Source: Sciscionella sediminilitoris
Lineage (GTDB): Bacteria > Actinomycetota > Actinomycetes > Mycobacteriales > Pseudonocardiaceae
NCBI RefSeq assembly: GCF_000737195.2
Contig: NZ_JALM01000074.1
Span: 1 to 64,000 of the forward strand
Reading direction: 5' to 3'
DNA: 64,000 bases
This document shows, piece by piece, positions 1-8,163 of the stretch; position 1 is the stretch's first letter, and every line of letters starts with the position of its first letter. The notes below the pieces were generated by a model, which saw only the letters and a list, made by a program, of their open reading frames with translations, searched no databases and had not been told where the DNA came from. A program made the translations under genes and the position numbers.

Positions 1-749
1 TCCTGCTCAGCGCGATCCTGCTCGGCGTCGGACTCTACGTGCGGATCTCGCTGACCGAGACGGCCGATTTCGCCGCGGTCCGTGCCGGGGACGCGACCGC
101 GCGCTTCCCGCTGCTCGAGGTGCTCCGCCGGTACCGGCGGAATTTCGTGCTGGCCTTCGGCTCGCGCGTGGTGGATGCCGTCGCGGGCAACCTCTACAAC
201 GCGATCGGCGTCGCCTACATCGTCAACACGGTCGGCCTGCCGCGCTCGACCGGACTGTTCGCCACCACCGCGGCGATGGCGGTGCAGATCGTCTACATGC
301 CGCTGATCGGGCGCTATTCCGACCGCATCGGGCGCAAACGGCTGTACCTGATCGGGGTGGCGATCACCGGACTGTTCTCCTTCCCGTTCTTCCTGCTGCT
401 CGACACGGGCAGCACGGTGCTGATCTGGCTGGCGATGATCGTGGGCCTGGCGATCGGCAGCGGCACCGAGTTCGCCGTGCAGAGCACCCTGATGACCGAG
501 ACTTTCCCGCCGCAGGTCCGGTACACCGCGATCTCGCTGGTGTACCAGCTCAGCGCGGTCGTCGGCGGACTCACCCCGGTGGCCGCGACCTCCCTGCTGC
601 TCGTCTCCGACGGGCGTCCCTGGCTGGTCGCCGCCGCCCTGTTGCTCGTCGCCGCCATTTCCTTCGCCTGTACCGCGGGGCTGCGCCGGGCGGGCGGAAC
701 CGAGAACCGGGAAACCCGGCACCGGGCGGTACCCGAGGAGTCCGCATGA
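1..749 (+). CDS. MHS-family MFS transporter, C-terminal part (partial)
   Basis: The reading frame is open from the left edge (codons from base 3), so this is the carboxyl half of a gene that starts outside the window. The visible part resembles metabolite:H+ symporters: a helix followed by RYSDRIGRKR, the conserved MFS cytoplasmic loop (G-R-x-S-D-R-x-G-R-K/R), and about five further hydrophobic segments, ending in a charged tail. It probably imports an organic acid or similar small molecule through the inner membrane. A GTG at base 39 could be mistaken for a start, but homology to the family begins before it. The stop overlaps the next start by four bases (ATGA), so it is co-translated with the sulfatase. 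The substrate is unknown. Confidence 0.85.
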   Translation, partial: LLSAILLGVGLYVRISLTETADFAAVRAGDATARFPLLEVLRRYRRNFVLAFGSRVVDAVAGNLYNAIGVAYIVNTVGLPRSTGLFATTAAMAVQIVYMPLIGRYSDRIGRKRLYLIGVAITGLFSFPFFLLLDTGSTVLIWLAMIVGLAIGSGTEFAVQSTLMTETFPPQVRYTAISLVYQLSAVVGGLTPVAATSLLLVSDGRPWLVAAALLLVAAISFACTAGLRRAGGTENRETRHRAVPEESA

Positions 750-2239
750 CCGGACAACCGAACATCGTGGTGATCATGGCGGACCAGCAGCGCGCGGATC
801 TCTGTGCGCGCGAAGGGTTTCCGCTCGACACGACCCCGTTCACCGACGAGCTCGCCGGGGAGGGGACGTGGTTCGACCGCGCGCACACCACCTCCCCGCT
901 GTGCTGCCCGGCGCGGACCAGCCTGCTCACCGGACGGTATCCGAGCGCGCACCGGGTCCGGGAGAACCCCGCGGCGCACGAGGCCGTGTTCGCGGCGGAT
1001 CTTCCCGGACTGCTGCGCGATTCGGGCTATGCCACCGGTCTGTCCGGCAAGAACCACAGCTATCTGCGAGCCGCCGATCTGGACCACTTCGCGGACTACA
1101 GCCATGTCGGCGCGGTGGACCCGGGTACCGCACGGGAGCGGGAGTTCGACGAGTGGCTGCTGCACCTGCGGCACCGCACCCATCCCGAGCCGACCCCGTT
1201 CCCGCTCGAACTCCAGTGTCCACACCGGATCGTCTCGGATGCGCAGCGGTGGCTCGACTCGCTTTCCGGGCAGCCGTTCTTTCTCTGGCTCTCCTTCCCG
1301 GAACCGCACAATCCCTATCAGGTTCCCGAACCGTACTTCTCGATGTTCCCGCCCGAACAGCTGCCGCCGGTCCGCTACGGCCCGGAAGCGCTGCGCGAGC
1401 AGCCGTTCGCCTGGCGCTATCTGCGCACGCTCGGGGAAACCGGGGATCCCGGGTACGCGGCGAGCATCGACCGGGCGCGCGCGAACTACTGCGGCATGCT
1501 GCGGCTGATCGACGATCAGATCCGGCGCTTCGTCACGTTCCTCGACCAGCGCGGGTTGCGGGCGGACACCCTGCTGTTCATCACCTCCGATCACGGTGAC
1601 TACGTCGGGGAGTACGGACTGCTGCGCAAGGGCGCCGAGCTGCCCGAACTGCTGACCAGGGTCCCGTTCGTGGTGAACGGTCCCGGCGTGGCCACGCAGC
1701 GCGGCCCGCATCCCGCGCATGTCTCACTGGCCGACGTGTTCCCCACCGTGTGCGAGGCGATCGGCGAACCGATACCGGATGGCGTGCAGGGCCGGAGCCT
1801 GTGGCCGATGCTGCGCGGCGCGGACTATCCGGCCGCGGAATTCGCCAGCGCCTACGTCGAACAGGGCATCGGCGGACTGCCCTACGAGGCCGAGGACGTA
1901 CCCGAACCGCTGCCCGGTCTCGGCGGCGCGGACGGCTGGTCCACCTTCGACGAACTCAACGCGGTCACCCAGAGCGGCAGCAGGCGGGCGATCCGGTGCG
2001 GCGACTGGAAACTCGTCGTGGACGGTGCCGGATCCTGCCGGTTGCACCACCTGCCGGAGGATCCCGGCGAGCTGCGCGACGTCTCCGCCGAACACCCGGG
2101 GATGCTGACGGAACTGTTGCGCGAACTCGTGCTCTGGATGCTGCGCACCGAGGATCCGCTTCCCTTGCCGCACAACGGTTATCGGCGGAAACGGGATCCG
2201 CGCAACTATCTCGCGCCATACCGCGTGGATCGGAGCTGA
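746..2239 (+). CDS. Sulfatase (formylglycine-dependent, alkaline phosphatase superfamily)
   Basis: This 497-residue hydrolase should cleave sulfate esters. The N-terminus PNIVVIMADQQRAD carries the metal-binding Asp of the family. The motif C-C-P-A-R-T-S-L-L-T-G-R at residues 53-64 fits the C-x-P-x-R signature in which the first Cys (Cys53) is converted to formylglycine. A second metal motif, TSDHGDYVGEYG, lies near residue 280. No signal peptide or lipobox is visible, so the enzyme is probably cytosolic. It overlaps the transporter upstream by four bases (ATGA) and the sialidase-like gene downstream by one base, forming one translationally coupled operon. Its substrate may be a sulfated sugar or aryl sulfate imported by the transporter; that link is inference. 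Confidence 0.9.
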   Translation: MTGQPNIVVIMADQQRADLCAREGFPLDTTPFTDELAGEGTWFDRAHTTSPLCCPARTSLLTGRYPSAHRVRENPAAHEAVFAADLPGLLRDSGYATGLSGKNHSYLRAADLDHFADYSHVGAVDPGTAREREFDEWLLHLRHRTHPEPTPFPLELQCPHRIVSDAQRWLDSLSGQPFFLWLSFPEPHNPYQVPEPYFSMFPPEQLPPVRYGPEALREQPFAWRYLRTLGETGDPGYAASIDRARANYCGMLRLIDDQIRRFVTFLDQRGLRADTLLFITSDHGDYVGEYGLLRKGAELPELLTRVPFVVNGPGVATQRGPHPAHVSLADVFPTVCEAIGEPIPDGVQGRSLWPMLRGADYPAAEFASAYVEQGIGGLPYEAEDVPEPLPGLGGADGWSTFDELNAVTQSGSRRAIRCGDWKLVVDGAGSCRLHHLPEDPGELRDVSAEHPGMLTELLRELVLWMLRTEDPLPLPHNGYRRKRDPRNYLAPYRVDRS

Positions 2240-3417
2240 TGACGATGCCGTATCCGGACCGGCGCGCGTTCCTGAAAACCGCCGCCGCAGGCGCCGCCGC
2301 GGCACTGGGCGCGACCGCTCCCGCCGCCGCTTCCGGACCGGAGATCGACTGGTCCGGAACCGCCGTACTGGACGAGGTACCGCGGTTCACCGCCAACGGG
2401 CCCTCGGCACAGCGCGGCTGGGATCCGGGCGTGCTCGGTTCGCAGTACGGCCGGTTGCTTCGCCTTCCCGACGGCAGCTGGCTCGGGGCCAACCAGGCCT
2501 CGCTGACCAACGCCTACGCCCACGATCCCGGAGGCGGACTGCGCATCCGGGTGCACCGCAGCCGGGACCGCGGGCGCAGCTGGCCGGTGCTCGCCACCAT
2601 CACCGATCCCGGCAGGGACCTGGACAACCCGCAGCTGATCCGGCTGCCCGACGGCACGATCCTGCTGGCCTGCCGATCGGTGATCTGGGGCCACTCGTAC
2701 CGGCTTCCGGTCTACCGCAGCACCGACGAAGGCCGTTCCTGGCAGCGGTTCGGCATGATCGACGACACCCTCGGCGAACTGCACCACGGCCTGTACGAAC
2801 CGCATCTGGCGTTCTTGCCCGACGGTCGCCTCGCCGTCATGTACGCCAACGAAACCCACCCCGGATACAGCCAGGTGATCTCCCAGCGCGTCTCCGCCGA
2901 CGCGGGCCGAACCTGGGGACCGGAAACCTGGCCCGTCTTCGAACAGGGTGGCGGCGCGGCCCGGCCGGGAATGCCGGTGTGGACCCGGATGCGCGATGGG
3001 CGCTACATCCTCGTCTACGAAGTGTGCGGTGTGGACAGTGAATGCGCCATCCACTACAAGACCTCCCCGGACGGCAGCAGCTGGTCCCCCGGCTACGCCG
3101 GAGACGGCAGCCCGGAGGGCCAGTGGAGCGGGCCGTTCGTCACCGGCCTCGCCGACGGCCGCCTGGTGCTGACCTCCAACAGCCACCGTGTCTCGATCAG
3201 CGAGGACCACGGCGCCACCTGGCGGCTGACCGAGGGCCTGCCGTGGTCCGACGGGCTCTGGCCGAGCATCTACCAGACCGGCCCGCGGGAGATCGCCGTC
3301 GTCGACTCGGTCGAACGCGCCGATCACCGCGAAGACCGGCCCAGCTACGACGTCCGGCTGCGGTTCGGCCGGATCAGGCCGGGCGCAGCGGGGATCGCTG
3401 GCGGCCGTCTTCGGTGA
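2239..3417 (+). CDS. Tat-exported sialidase-like BNR/Asp-box protein
   Basis: The start at 2239 (alternative 2245) gives 392 residues and overlaps the sulfatase stop. The N-terminus has a twin-arginine signal, D-R-R-A-F-L-K, followed by an Ala-rich hydrophobic stretch ending near A-A-A-S, so the protein is probably exported folded. At least five Asp boxes (S-x-D-x-G-x-S/T-W type) are visible: RSRDRGRSW, RSTDEGRSW, VSADAGRTW, SPDGSSW and ISEDHGATW. This is the six-bladed propeller signature of sialidases and related exo-glycosidases. Sialic acid as substrate is not proven, because BNR folds also occur in other glycoside hydrolases. Its 3' end overlaps the convergent GNAT gene by 44 bases. Confidence 0.85.
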   Translation: MTMPYPDRRAFLKTAAAGAAAALGATAPAAASGPEIDWSGTAVLDEVPRFTANGPSAQRGWDPGVLGSQYGRLLRLPDGSWLGANQASLTNAYAHDPGGGLRIRVHRSRDRGRSWPVLATITDPGRDLDNPQLIRLPDGTILLACRSVIWGHSYRLPVYRSTDEGRSWQRFGMIDDTLGELHHGLYEPHLAFLPDGRLAVMYANETHPGYSQVISQRVSADAGRTWGPETWPVFEQGGGAARPGMPVWTRMRDGRYILVYEVCGVDSECAIHYKTSPDGSSWSPGYAGDGSPEGQWSGPFVTGLADGRLVLTSNSHRVSISEDHGATWRLTEGLPWSDGLWPSIYQTGPREIAVVDSVERADHREDRPSYDVRLRFGRIRPGAAGIAGGRLR

Positions 3418-4075
3418 AGTTTTCCGGACGCAGCCAGGCATCGAACCGCTCCCGGATCACCGGCCATTCGCTGTCGATCATCGAGTACCAGGCGGTGTCC
3501 CGGTTGCGCCCCTTGACCACGACCGCCTGCCGGAAGGTGCCCTCGTAGGAGAATCCGAGCCGCTGTGCCGCGGCACGGGATGCGGCGTTGAGCGCATCGC
3601 ATTTCCATTCGAACCGCCGGTAGCCCAGCTCCTCGAACAGGTACGCGGCAAGCAGGTACTGCGCCTCGGTGGCGGCGCGCTGCCGTTGCAACAGCGGGGA
3701 ATAGTGCACGTGGCCGACCTCGATCACGCCGGACTCGGGCTGGATCCGCAACAGGCTCAGCACTCCGACCGCACGGGGCTCCTTCCGGTCGGTGGACACG
3801 ATCGCGTAGAACCTCGGATCCTCGCCGTCCTGGACACTTTCCACCCACCGCCGGTAGTCCGCGAGGGTGCCGAACGGGCCGTAGGGCAGGTAGGTCCAGC
3901 TCTCCCCCGTCGTGTCGCGGCGATCCGCCTCGAACAGCTCCTCCGCGTGCCGCGAGGTTTCCAGCCGTTCCAGCCGGCAGTAGCGGCCCTTGAGGACCGG
4001 GGCGGAGGGCGCGGGGCGCGGCACCCAGCCGGGCAGGAGCTGCCCTACCGGCTGGCCGAGTTCGTTGTCAGGCAT
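3374..4075 (-). CDS. GNAT family N-acetyltransferase
   Basis: This 233-residue protein resembles the RimJ/RimL-like GNAT subgroup that acetylates protein N-termini or small amines using acetyl-CoA. The opening LKGRYCRLERLETSRHAEELFEA is the usual first strand and helix. The segment QRQRAATEAQYLLAAYLFEELGYRRFEWKCDALNAASRAAAQRLGFSYEGTFRQ (split here only by description) contains the acetyl-CoA loop and the N-x-x-S-x-x-x-A-x-R-L-G-F motif. Length is typical for this group. The substrate cannot be told. It overlaps the sialidase-like gene at its 3' end on the opposite strand and appears to be monocistronic. Confidence 0.85.
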   Translation of the reverse strand: MPDNELGQPVGQLLPGWVPRPAPSAPVLKGRYCRLERLETSRHAEELFEADRRDTTGESWTYLPYGPFGTLADYRRWVESVQDGEDPRFYAIVSTDRKEPRAVGVLSLLRIQPESGVIEVGHVHYSPLLQRQRAATEAQYLLAAYLFEELGYRRFEWKCDALNAASRAAAQRLGFSYEGTFRQAVVVKGRNRDTAWYSMIDSEWPVIRERFDAWLRPENFTEDGRQRSPLRPA

Positions 4076-4147
4076 GCTCCCGATACTCGCACCCGGCAGT
4101 GGCCGTCCTGGATATCCATTCTCCGGGAAATCCGGAAGGCCATTGGC

Positions 4148-4993
4148 TCAGCTCACGTGCACGTAGTCGACGACCAGCTGTTGCGGGAACCGGGTGTTCG
4201 CGTCCGGGTCACCGGGCCAGTTTCCGCCCACGGCCAGGTTCAGGATCAGGTAGAAGGGGTGGTCGAAGACCCACCGGTTGCCGCCCGCGTCGGCCTTGGT
4301 CTTCGTGGCGTAGGCCTTGCCGTCCACGGAGAACGTGACCGCGTCCGGGGACCAGTCCGCCGCGAAGGTGTGGAAGTCGTCGGCGAACGCCTGCCCGTTC
4401 GGCAGCGAGTAGGTGCTGGTGAGCCCCTTGTCCCCGGAGTAGCCAGGGCCGTGCAGGGTGCCGTGCACCGAGCCGGGTTCGAAGCCCACGTTCTCCATCA
4501 CGTCGATCTCGCCGCAGTTCGGCCAGCCCGCCGAACCGATGTCCTCGCCGAGCATCCAGAACGCGGGCCACATTCCCTGTCCCCTCGGCAGTTTCATCCG
4601 CGCCTCGGCATGCCCGTATTTCATGGTGAACTTGCCCGCGGTGTTCAGCCGGGCCGAGGTGTACTGACAGGCGCCGTACCAGCACTGGTATCCGCCCGGA
4701 TTCTCCTTTTTGGCGGTGATGACCAGATTTCCCTTGCCGTCCAGGGCCGCGTTGGCGGTACCGGAGGTGTACCACTGCCGTTCGTGGTTGTCGACGCCGT
4801 CCCCGGTCTCGTTCTGCCACTTCGCGCCGTCCGCTCCCGCCCCGGCCGGTCCGTCGAAGTCGTCGGTGAAGCCCGCCCGGACCTGCTGTTCCTGCTGTGC
4901 CGAGGGAGCCGCTTCCGCGATGGGCACCGTGATCCCGGTGGCCGCCAGCACGAGCGCCACCGCGAGTCCGTAGGTCCGCCGGCCGATTGACAT
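4148..4993 (-). CDS. Secreted GH16 family endo-beta-glucanase
   Basis: I place the start at the ATG at 4993 because GAGGAG sits 8 bases upstream and it begins a clean signal peptide (SIGRRTYGLAVALVLAATGITVPIAEAAPS); the longer frame to 5068 lacks these. The mature domain is GH16: the motif C-G-E-I-D-V-M-E at residues 160-167 supplies the nucleophile Glu162, the assisting Asp164 and the acid/base Glu167. MWPAFWMLGED just before it lines the substrate cleft. The family hydrolyses beta-1,3 or beta-1,3-1,4 glucans outside the cell. At 281 residues it has a catalytic domain only, with no carbohydrate-binding module. Confidence 0.92.
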   Translation of the reverse strand: MSIGRRTYGLAVALVLAATGITVPIAEAAPSAQQEQQVRAGFTDDFDGPAGAGADGAKWQNETGDGVDNHERQWYTSGTANAALDGKGNLVITAKKENPGGYQCWYGACQYTSARLNTAGKFTMKYGHAEARMKLPRGQGMWPAFWMLGEDIGSAGWPNCGEIDVMENVGFEPGSVHGTLHGPGYSGDKGLTSTYSLPNGQAFADDFHTFAADWSPDAVTFSVDGKAYATKTKADAGGNRWVFDHPFYLILNLAVGGNWPGDPDANTRFPQQLVVDYVHVS

Positions 4994-5147
4994 CGTTGTC
5001 TCCTCTCGCCGCGGGGCACCCCGCCGATCCGGTATCCGGTACTCCGACGGTAGGCAATTCCCGCTCATCCCAGTCCCGCCGAAAGGTGTAAAGATTTCAC
5101 GTCAAGTCGATGCGGGGCCCGTTTCCGGTGAGCGGTAACCTCCGGCT

Positions 5148-6110
5148 GTGCGTGCGGTGGTGATCGATACGAACGGGCAGTTCCGGTTGGCACAGCGGCC
5201 GGATCCGGTGCCCGGACCGGGAGAAGTCGTACTGCGGATCAGGGCGGCCGGGCTGAACGCCGCCGATCTGCAGCAGGCACGCGGGGACTATCCGGCGCCG
5301 CCCGGCTGGCCCGCCGATGTGCCCGGCCTCGAGGTGGCCGGTGTGGTCGAGGCGATCGGCGGCGCCGTCTCCGGAGCCGGCGTGGGAGACCCGGTGATGG
5401 CGCTGGTCGGTGGTGGCGGGCACGCCGAACGGATCGCCGTTCCCGCCGAACTGCTGCTCCCGGTTCCGCCCGGCCTGTCCTGGGCCGAGGCAGCGGGCTT
5501 CCCGGAGGCGTTCAGCATCGCCTGGGAAAGCCTGGTCGAACTGGCCGAGGTGCGCCCGGGCGACCGGGTGCTGATCACCGGAGCGGCCGGGGGCGCGGGT
5601 ACCGCCATGGTGCAGGTCGCCGCGCAGTCCGGGGCGCACACCGTCGCGAGCGTGCGCCGCGCGGAGCTGCACGAGCGGATGCGGGCGCTCGCCCCGGAAG
5701 GCACCCGGCTCGATGTCGTCACCCCGGACGAGGAGGCGGAGCACGGCCCGTACGACGTGATCGTGGAACTCGTCGGCGGCCCGGACTGCCTGAACCGGGT
5801 GGAACTGCTGCGCCGCCGCGGGCGGATCGTCATCGTCGGTGTTCAGGCCGGGGCCACGGTCCCGCTGCGCATGTTCGACCTCATGCTCACCCGTGGCCGG
5901 TTGATCGGCACGACCATCCGCGGCCGTACCCCCGCCGAGAAAGCCGTGCTCGCCGCCACCGTCCGGGATTCCGTCGTCCCTCTGCTCGCTGGGGAACGTT
6001 TCCGGGTCCCGGTCGACACGAGCTTTTCCCTCGATCACTGTGCGGACGCCTATGCCCGGCTCGGCGGTCCCGGGAAGTTCGGCAAGGTCGTCCTCCTCGC
6101 GGATCAGTGA
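5148..6110 (+). CDS. Zinc-independent MDR oxidoreductase (quinone oxidoreductase type)
   Basis: This 320-residue medium-chain dehydrogenase/reductase starts with GTG. The N-terminal GroES-like domain includes GEVVLRIRAAGLNAADL and PGLEVAGVVEAIG. The nucleotide-binding domain contains VLITGAAGGAGTAMVQ (near residues 143-158), the A-A-x-G-G-x-G form used by NADPH quinone reductases. The Cys/His zinc ligands of alcohol dehydrogenases are absent. Its substrate is probably a quinone or enone. It is divergent from the GH16 gene across about 150 bases and convergent with the hydrolase at 6126. Confidence 0.88.
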   Translation: MRAVVIDTNGQFRLAQRPDPVPGPGEVVLRIRAAGLNAADLQQARGDYPAPPGWPADVPGLEVAGVVEAIGGAVSGAGVGDPVMALVGGGGHAERIAVPAELLLPVPPGLSWAEAAGFPEAFSIAWESLVELAEVRPGDRVLITGAAGGAGTAMVQVAAQSGAHTVASVRRAELHERMRALAPEGTRLDVVTPDEEAEHGPYDVIVELVGGPDCLNRVELLRRRGRIVIVGVQAGATVPLRMFDLMLTRGRLIGTTIRGRTPAEKAVLAATVRDSVVPLLAGERFRVPVDTSFSLDHCADAYARLGGPGKFGKVVLLADQ

Positions 6111-6125
6111 TCACGCCCGGTCCGG

Positions 6126-7046
6126 CTACCGCGCGGCCAGGAAGGCCAGCAGTCGTTCGGTGAGCTCCCGGGGCCGTTCCTCCTGAACGAGATGCCCGCA
6201 CGGCAGGGAGCTCCCGGTCACCTCGGCCGCGGACACCTCCCGCCAGGTGTCGAGCACGTCGTACAACCGGCCGACGGTGCCGTGCTCGCCCCACAGCGCG
6301 AGCAGCGGCCTGCGCAATACCCTGCCGACGCGCCGGTCGGCCTCGTCGTGTTCGAGGTCGATCCCGGCCGCCGCGCGGTAGTCCTCGCAGACCGCGTGCA
6401 CCGTGGCGGGATCCCGGTAACAGCGCAGGTATTCCTCGACGAGCTCCGGCGCGGGCACTCCCTCGGTGCCGCTCTGCCCGCGCAGATGGGCCAGCAGGTA
6501 TTCCTCGGTGGCACCGGCGATCATCGTCTCCGGCAGCGGGGCGGGCTGAATGAGGAAGAACCACCAGAAGTAGCTGGTGGCGAACGCCCGGTCGGTGCGC
6601 CGGTACATGGTCGCGGTCGGGGCGATGTCGAGCACCGCGAGGCGCTGCACGGCTTCCTCGTGATCGAGCGCCATCCGATGGGCGACCCGCGCGCCCCGAT
6701 CGTGCCCGATCACCGGGAATTCGGTGTGCCCGAGCGCGCGCATCAACGCCACCTGTTCGGCGGCCATGGCACGTTTGCTGTACGGCGCGTGCTCGGCATC
6801 ACTGGCCGGTTTCCCGGAATCCCCGTAGCCACGCAGATCCGGGGCGATCACCGTGTAGTGCCGTGCCAGTTCCGGCGCCACCTCCCGCCAGGTGGCGTGG
6901 GTCTGCGGATGCCCGTGCAGCAACAGCAGCGGCGGACCGTCTCCCCCGGTCGCCACCCGGAGGGTGACGCCGGTGTCCAGGGTGACGTCCTCAGCGGTGC
7001 ACCCGGGAAGGAACGTTTCCCGGTCCGCGCGGCGAATTTCGGTCAC
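6126..7046 (-). CDS. Alpha/beta hydrolase, haloacetate-dehalogenase/epoxide-hydrolase-like
   Basis: The GTG at 7046 overlaps the upstream dehydrogenase stop as GTGA and gives 306 residues. Motifs resemble fluoroacetate dehalogenases: HGHPQTHATW (oxyanion region), DLRGYGDSGKP, the nucleophile elbow G-H-D-R-G-A-R with Asp as nucleophile, FFLIQPAPLPE in the cap, and CGHLVQEERP supplying the His. In characterised fluoroacetate dehalogenases the cap reads W-H-W before F-F-L; here it is F-W-W, so the halide-binding His is a Trp. The chemistry is therefore likely hydrolytic, but the substrate is open (haloacid, epoxide or ester). It is the last gene of the peptide-import operon. Confidence 0.82.
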   Translation of the reverse strand: MTEIRRADRETFLPGCTAEDVTLDTGVTLRVATGGDGPPLLLLHGHPQTHATWREVAPELARHYTVIAPDLRGYGDSGKPASDAEHAPYSKRAMAAEQVALMRALGHTEFPVIGHDRGARVAHRMALDHEEAVQRLAVLDIAPTATMYRRTDRAFATSYFWWFFLIQPAPLPETMIAGATEEYLLAHLRGQSGTEGVPAPELVEEYLRCYRDPATVHAVCEDYRAAAGIDLEHDEADRRVGRVLRRPLLALWGEHGTVGRLYDVLDTWREVSAAEVTGSSLPCGHLVQEERPRELTERLLAFLAAR

Positions 7047-8104
7047 CGAACGGCGTCCGCGATCGCCTGCCCGCACACCTCCGTGCTGGCCCCGCCACCG
7101 AGGTCCGGGGTGCGCAGTGCCGGATCGGCGAGCACTTCCTCGATGGCCCGCAGCACGGCGGCACCCGCTTCCCGCTGGCCGAGGTGATCGAGCAGCATCG
7201 AGGCCGCCCAGATCTGGCCGACCGGATTGGCGATGCCCTTGCCCGCGATGTCCGGGGCGGATCCGTGCACCGGTTCGAACAGCGAGGGGAAACCGCGTTC
7301 CGGATTGATGTTCGCGGAGGGGGCGATGCCGATGGTCCCGGTCAGCGCGGGGCCGAGGTCGGAGAGGATGTCGCCGAACAGATTGGAGGCGACCACCACA
7401 TCGAAGAAGTCCGGGCGCAGCACGAACTGCGCGGCCAGGTTGTCGATGTGGAACTTGTCGAAGTCCACATCCGGGTATTCGGCGGCCATCGCCGCGGCCC
7501 GTTCGTCCCAGTACGGCATGGAGATGGAGATCCCGTTGGACTTCGTCGCCGAGGTGACATGGTGCGTCGCGCGGCGGGCGGCGAGTTCGAAGGCATAGCG
7601 CAGGATCCGGTCCGTGCCGATGCGGGTCAGCACCGTTTCCTGGGTGACGAACTCCCGTTCGGTTCCGGCGAAGATGCGCCCGCCGATCTGCGAGTACTCC
7701 CCCTCGGTGTTCTCCCGCACGACCACGAAGTCGATCTCCTCCGCGGTGTTCACCGGGGCCCGCACACCGGGCATGAGCTTGACCGGACGCAGGCTGACGT
7801 ACTGGTCGAACTCGCGGCGGAACTGCACGAGCGAGCCCCACAGCGAGACGTGGTCCGGCACGGTCTCCGGCCAGCCGACCGCGCCGAAGAACAGCGCGTC
7901 GTGCGAACCGATCCGGTCCTTCCAGTCCTCCGGAAGCATGCTGCCGTGTTCCAGATAGTAGTCACAGCTGGCGAAATCGAACCGGTCGAACCGCAGCGTG
8001 AACCCATAGCGCTCGGCGGCGGTGCGCAGCACCAGCTCGCCGAGTGGCACCACCTCTTTGCCGATCCCGTCGCCGGGGATGGAAGCGATCCGGTATTCGG
8101 TCAA
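7043..8104 (-). CDS. ttuC: Tartrate/D-malate dehydrogenase-like beta-decarboxylating dehydrogenase
   Basis: This 353-residue member of the isocitrate/isopropylmalate dehydrogenase family oxidises a 2-hydroxyacid with NAD and divalent metal. IASIPGDGIGKEV is the N-terminal signature. FASCDYYLEHGSMLPEDW, the SLRPVKLMPGV stretch and VRENTEGEYSQIGG match the tartrate dehydrogenase/D-malate dehydrogenase branch better than LeuB. The metal-binding Asp residues lie in SNLFGDILSDLG, and EPVHGSAPDIAGKGIANPVG is the classic C-terminal motif. It lies 59 bases after the S9 peptidase and overlaps the hydrolase (GTGA). Why it sits with peptide uptake genes is not obvious. The substrate (tartrate, D-malate or a related acid) is not determinable here. 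Confidence 0.85.
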   Translation of the reverse strand: MTEYRIASIPGDGIGKEVVPLGELVLRTAAERYGFTLRFDRFDFASCDYYLEHGSMLPEDWKDRIGSHDALFFGAVGWPETVPDHVSLWGSLVQFRREFDQYVSLRPVKLMPGVRAPVNTAEEIDFVVVRENTEGEYSQIGGRIFAGTEREFVTQETVLTRIGTDRILRYAFELAARRATHHVTSATKSNGISISMPYWDERAAAMAAEYPDVDFDKFHIDNLAAQFVLRPDFFDVVVASNLFGDILSDLGPALTGTIGIAPSANINPERGFPSLFEPVHGSAPDIAGKGIANPVGQIWAASMLLDHLGQREAGAAVLRAIEEVLADPALRTPDLGGGASTEVCGQAIADAVR

Positions 8105-8163
8105 CGTCTGGTTCCTCTCTCTGTTTTCCGTTCACTGCCACGATATCCGCCGCGGCCGCGGTC

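Noticed and set aside
314-1720. A 468-codon minus-strand frame across the sulfatase and transporter end
   Set aside because: Shadow frame; biased composition and no ribosome site.
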